In this document: in pieces, positions 6,005 through 7,047 of the stretch
Layout: every line of letters starts with the position of its first letter
Numbering within the stretch: position 1 is the first letter of the stretch
From: Synergistaceae bacterium
GTDB lineage: Bacteria > Synergistota > Synergistia > Synergistales > Aminobacteriaceae
DNA: 7,047 bases
Direction: 5' to 3'
NCBI GenBank assembly: GCA_031289165.1
Contig: JAITPZ010000106.1
Span: 1 to 7,047, forward strand
Translations under genes and position numbers: made by a program
Notes under the pieces: generated by a model
Seen by the model: only the letters and a program-made list of their open reading frames with translations
Databases searched by the model: none
Told to the model about the DNA's origin: nothing

Positions 6005-7047
6005 CTAATTTTGCGCCCCGGCGACGCTTTCGGGTCTGAACTTCTGAAGCGCGCCGATCCCCAGAACGATCGCCAGCCCGGCGGCGTCAGTGGCGATGCC
6101 GGGGAAGATCAGCAGAAGGGAGCCGACGAAGAGCAGAACCCTGAGAGACGGGGCGAGGGGCCTCAGTACGTAGCCCTGCACCGCGCAGGCGGCGGCAACG
6201 ACTCCGACGGTGGCGGTCGCCGTCGAGGTGAAAATCTCCATGTAGGAATCGCTCACGAAGAGCAGCGAGGGCGCGTAAATGAAGGTGAACGGGATGACGA
6301 ACCCCGCGAGCGCGATGCGAAAGCCGGCCCACCCCACTTCCGACGGATTCTGCCCCGACAGGCCGGCCGCCCCGTAGGAGGCGATGGCGACGGGAGGCGT
6401 CAGGTTGGAGAGGCACGCGAAGTAGTACGCGAACATGTGGGCCGCCAGGGGGTTGACTCCCAGCTTCATCAGGGCCGGCGCCGCGATGGTGGCCGTGATG
6501 ATGTAGCAGGCCGTCGTGGGAAGGCCCATGCCCAGAATGATCGACAGGACCATCGTCATGATGGCCGTCAGGATGATGCTGCCCGCCGCCAGCGAGACGA
6601 TGGCGTTTCCGAACGTGAAGCCCAGGCTGGTCAGGTTGGTGATCGAGTTGATGATGCCCACCACCGCGCAGGCCACCCCCACGCTGACGCACTGACGCGC
6701 GCCCTGTTCCAGCGCCCGCATGTATGCCTTCAGCATCGCGACAAAATTGCCCTGCACCAGGCCCGCCGCCGCCGTGACGACCACGGAGCTCATAATGCCG
6801 TAAAAGGCCGCGTAGAGAGGTGTGCGTCCGATGAGCAGGAGGTAGATGATGGTGGCGATGGGCACGATCATGTAACCCTGGCGCTTCAGAACCGTCGTCA
6901 CCGGAATGATTTTGTCGCTGGATATCCGCTGCATCCCCAGCCGTTTCGCCTCGATATGGACGTAGGCGTACTGGGAGAGGTAGTAGAGGATCGCCGGAAT
7001 GGCCGCCGCCAGCATGATCTTGGAGTAGTGCATCCCCAGATACTCGG
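6005..7047 (-). CDS. TRAP transporter 4TM/12TM fused permease, C-terminal half (5' end outside window)
   Basis: The frame is open from the window edge to a TAG at 6007-6005, giving about 346 residues. The in-frame codons before the ATG at 7033 encode EYLG, and EYLGMHYSKIMLAAAIPAILYY continues the usual family sequence, so that Met is internal. Family members are usually over 600 residues, so roughly the C-terminal half is seen. Counting from Met-7033, hydrophobic helices lie near 4-25, 54-70, 73-93, 117-134, 142-170, 195-222, 236-260, 270-290 and 297-325. The DctM hallmark GMGLPTTACYI is at 168-178 and LTPPVAIASYGAAGLSG at 211-227. Such permeases use a sodium or proton gradient with a periplasmic TAXI-type receptor to import organic acids; no receptor gene is visible here, but it could lie upstream of the window. 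As first visible gene of the operon it probably supplies the substrate for LarA and the dehydrogenase. Confidence 0.93.
   Translation of the reverse strand, partial: EYLGMHYSKIMLAAAIPAILYYLSQYAYVHIEAKRLGMQRISSDKIIPVTTVLKRQGYMIVPIATIIYLLLIGRTPLYAAFYGIMSSVVVTAAAGLVQGNFVAMLKAYMRALEQGARQCVSVGVACAVVGIINSITNLTSLGFTFGNAIVSLAAGSIILTAIMTMVLSIILGMGLPTTACYIITATIAAPALMKLGVNPLAAHMFAYYFACLSNLTPPVAIASYGAAGLSGQNPSEVGWAGFRIALAGFVIPFTFIYAPSLLFVSDSYMEIFTSTATATVGVVAAACAVQGYVLRPLAPSLRVLLFVGSLLLIFPGIATDAAGLAIVLGIGALQKFRPESVAGAQN

Noticed and set aside
6005..7033. Treating ATG 7033 as the true start of the permease
   Set aside because: Codons upstream to the window edge are open and encode residues that fit the family (EYLG before MHYSKI), and the visible protein is only about half the usual length.

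Overview
The window is a GC-rich bacterial segment in which every supported gene lies on the minus strand, so the genes are read here from right to left. The gene set is a TAXI-type fused TRAP permease, a LarA-family nickel hydroxyacid racemase, a two-flavoprotein plus DUF1667 redox trio, and a secreted M30-like peptidase. This mix suits an anaerobic organic-acid or amino-acid fermenter. Synergistota is my leading guess, from general knowledge of where such genes cluster. A spirochaete or clostridial relative is not excluded, because no taxonomic marker gene is present.

Right to centre (7047 to 1506) is one tightly packed five-gene operon: the C-terminal half of a fused TRAP transporter permease (cut by the window edge), larA-like racemase, a GlpA/LhgO-like FAD dehydrogenase with a C-terminal BFD-type [2Fe-2S] domain, a pyridine-nucleotide-disulphide-type FAD oxidoreductase, and a small four-cysteine DUF1667 protein. 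Gaps are 18 and 16 nt, followed by two ATGA stop/start overlaps. The simplest reading is a catabolic unit. The TRAP system imports an organic acid, probably a 2-hydroxyacid. The nickel racemase converts the unusable stereoisomer, and the flavoprotein complex oxidises the usable one and passes electrons towards NAD(P) or another carrier. The substrate cannot be read from the sequence.

The gap between the operon and the next gene (1212 to 1505, 294 bases) is AT-rich. It holds a perfect 16-bp match to the universal ParB-binding parS sequence at its left end of the operon side (1437-1452), inside a 26-bp perfect palindrome. It also has a TGTGA/TCACA dyad, weak promoter-like hexamers and a 9-bp tandem repeat.

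Left (1211 to 1, running off the window) is a secreted zinc-metallopeptidase-like protein of the M30/hyicolysin type. It has a clear signal peptide and an HEFQH motif, but Asp instead of Glu at the expected third metal-ligand position. Its base composition is clearly lower in GC than the operon. No RNA genes, CRISPR arrays, insertion sequences or convincing rho-independent terminators were found.
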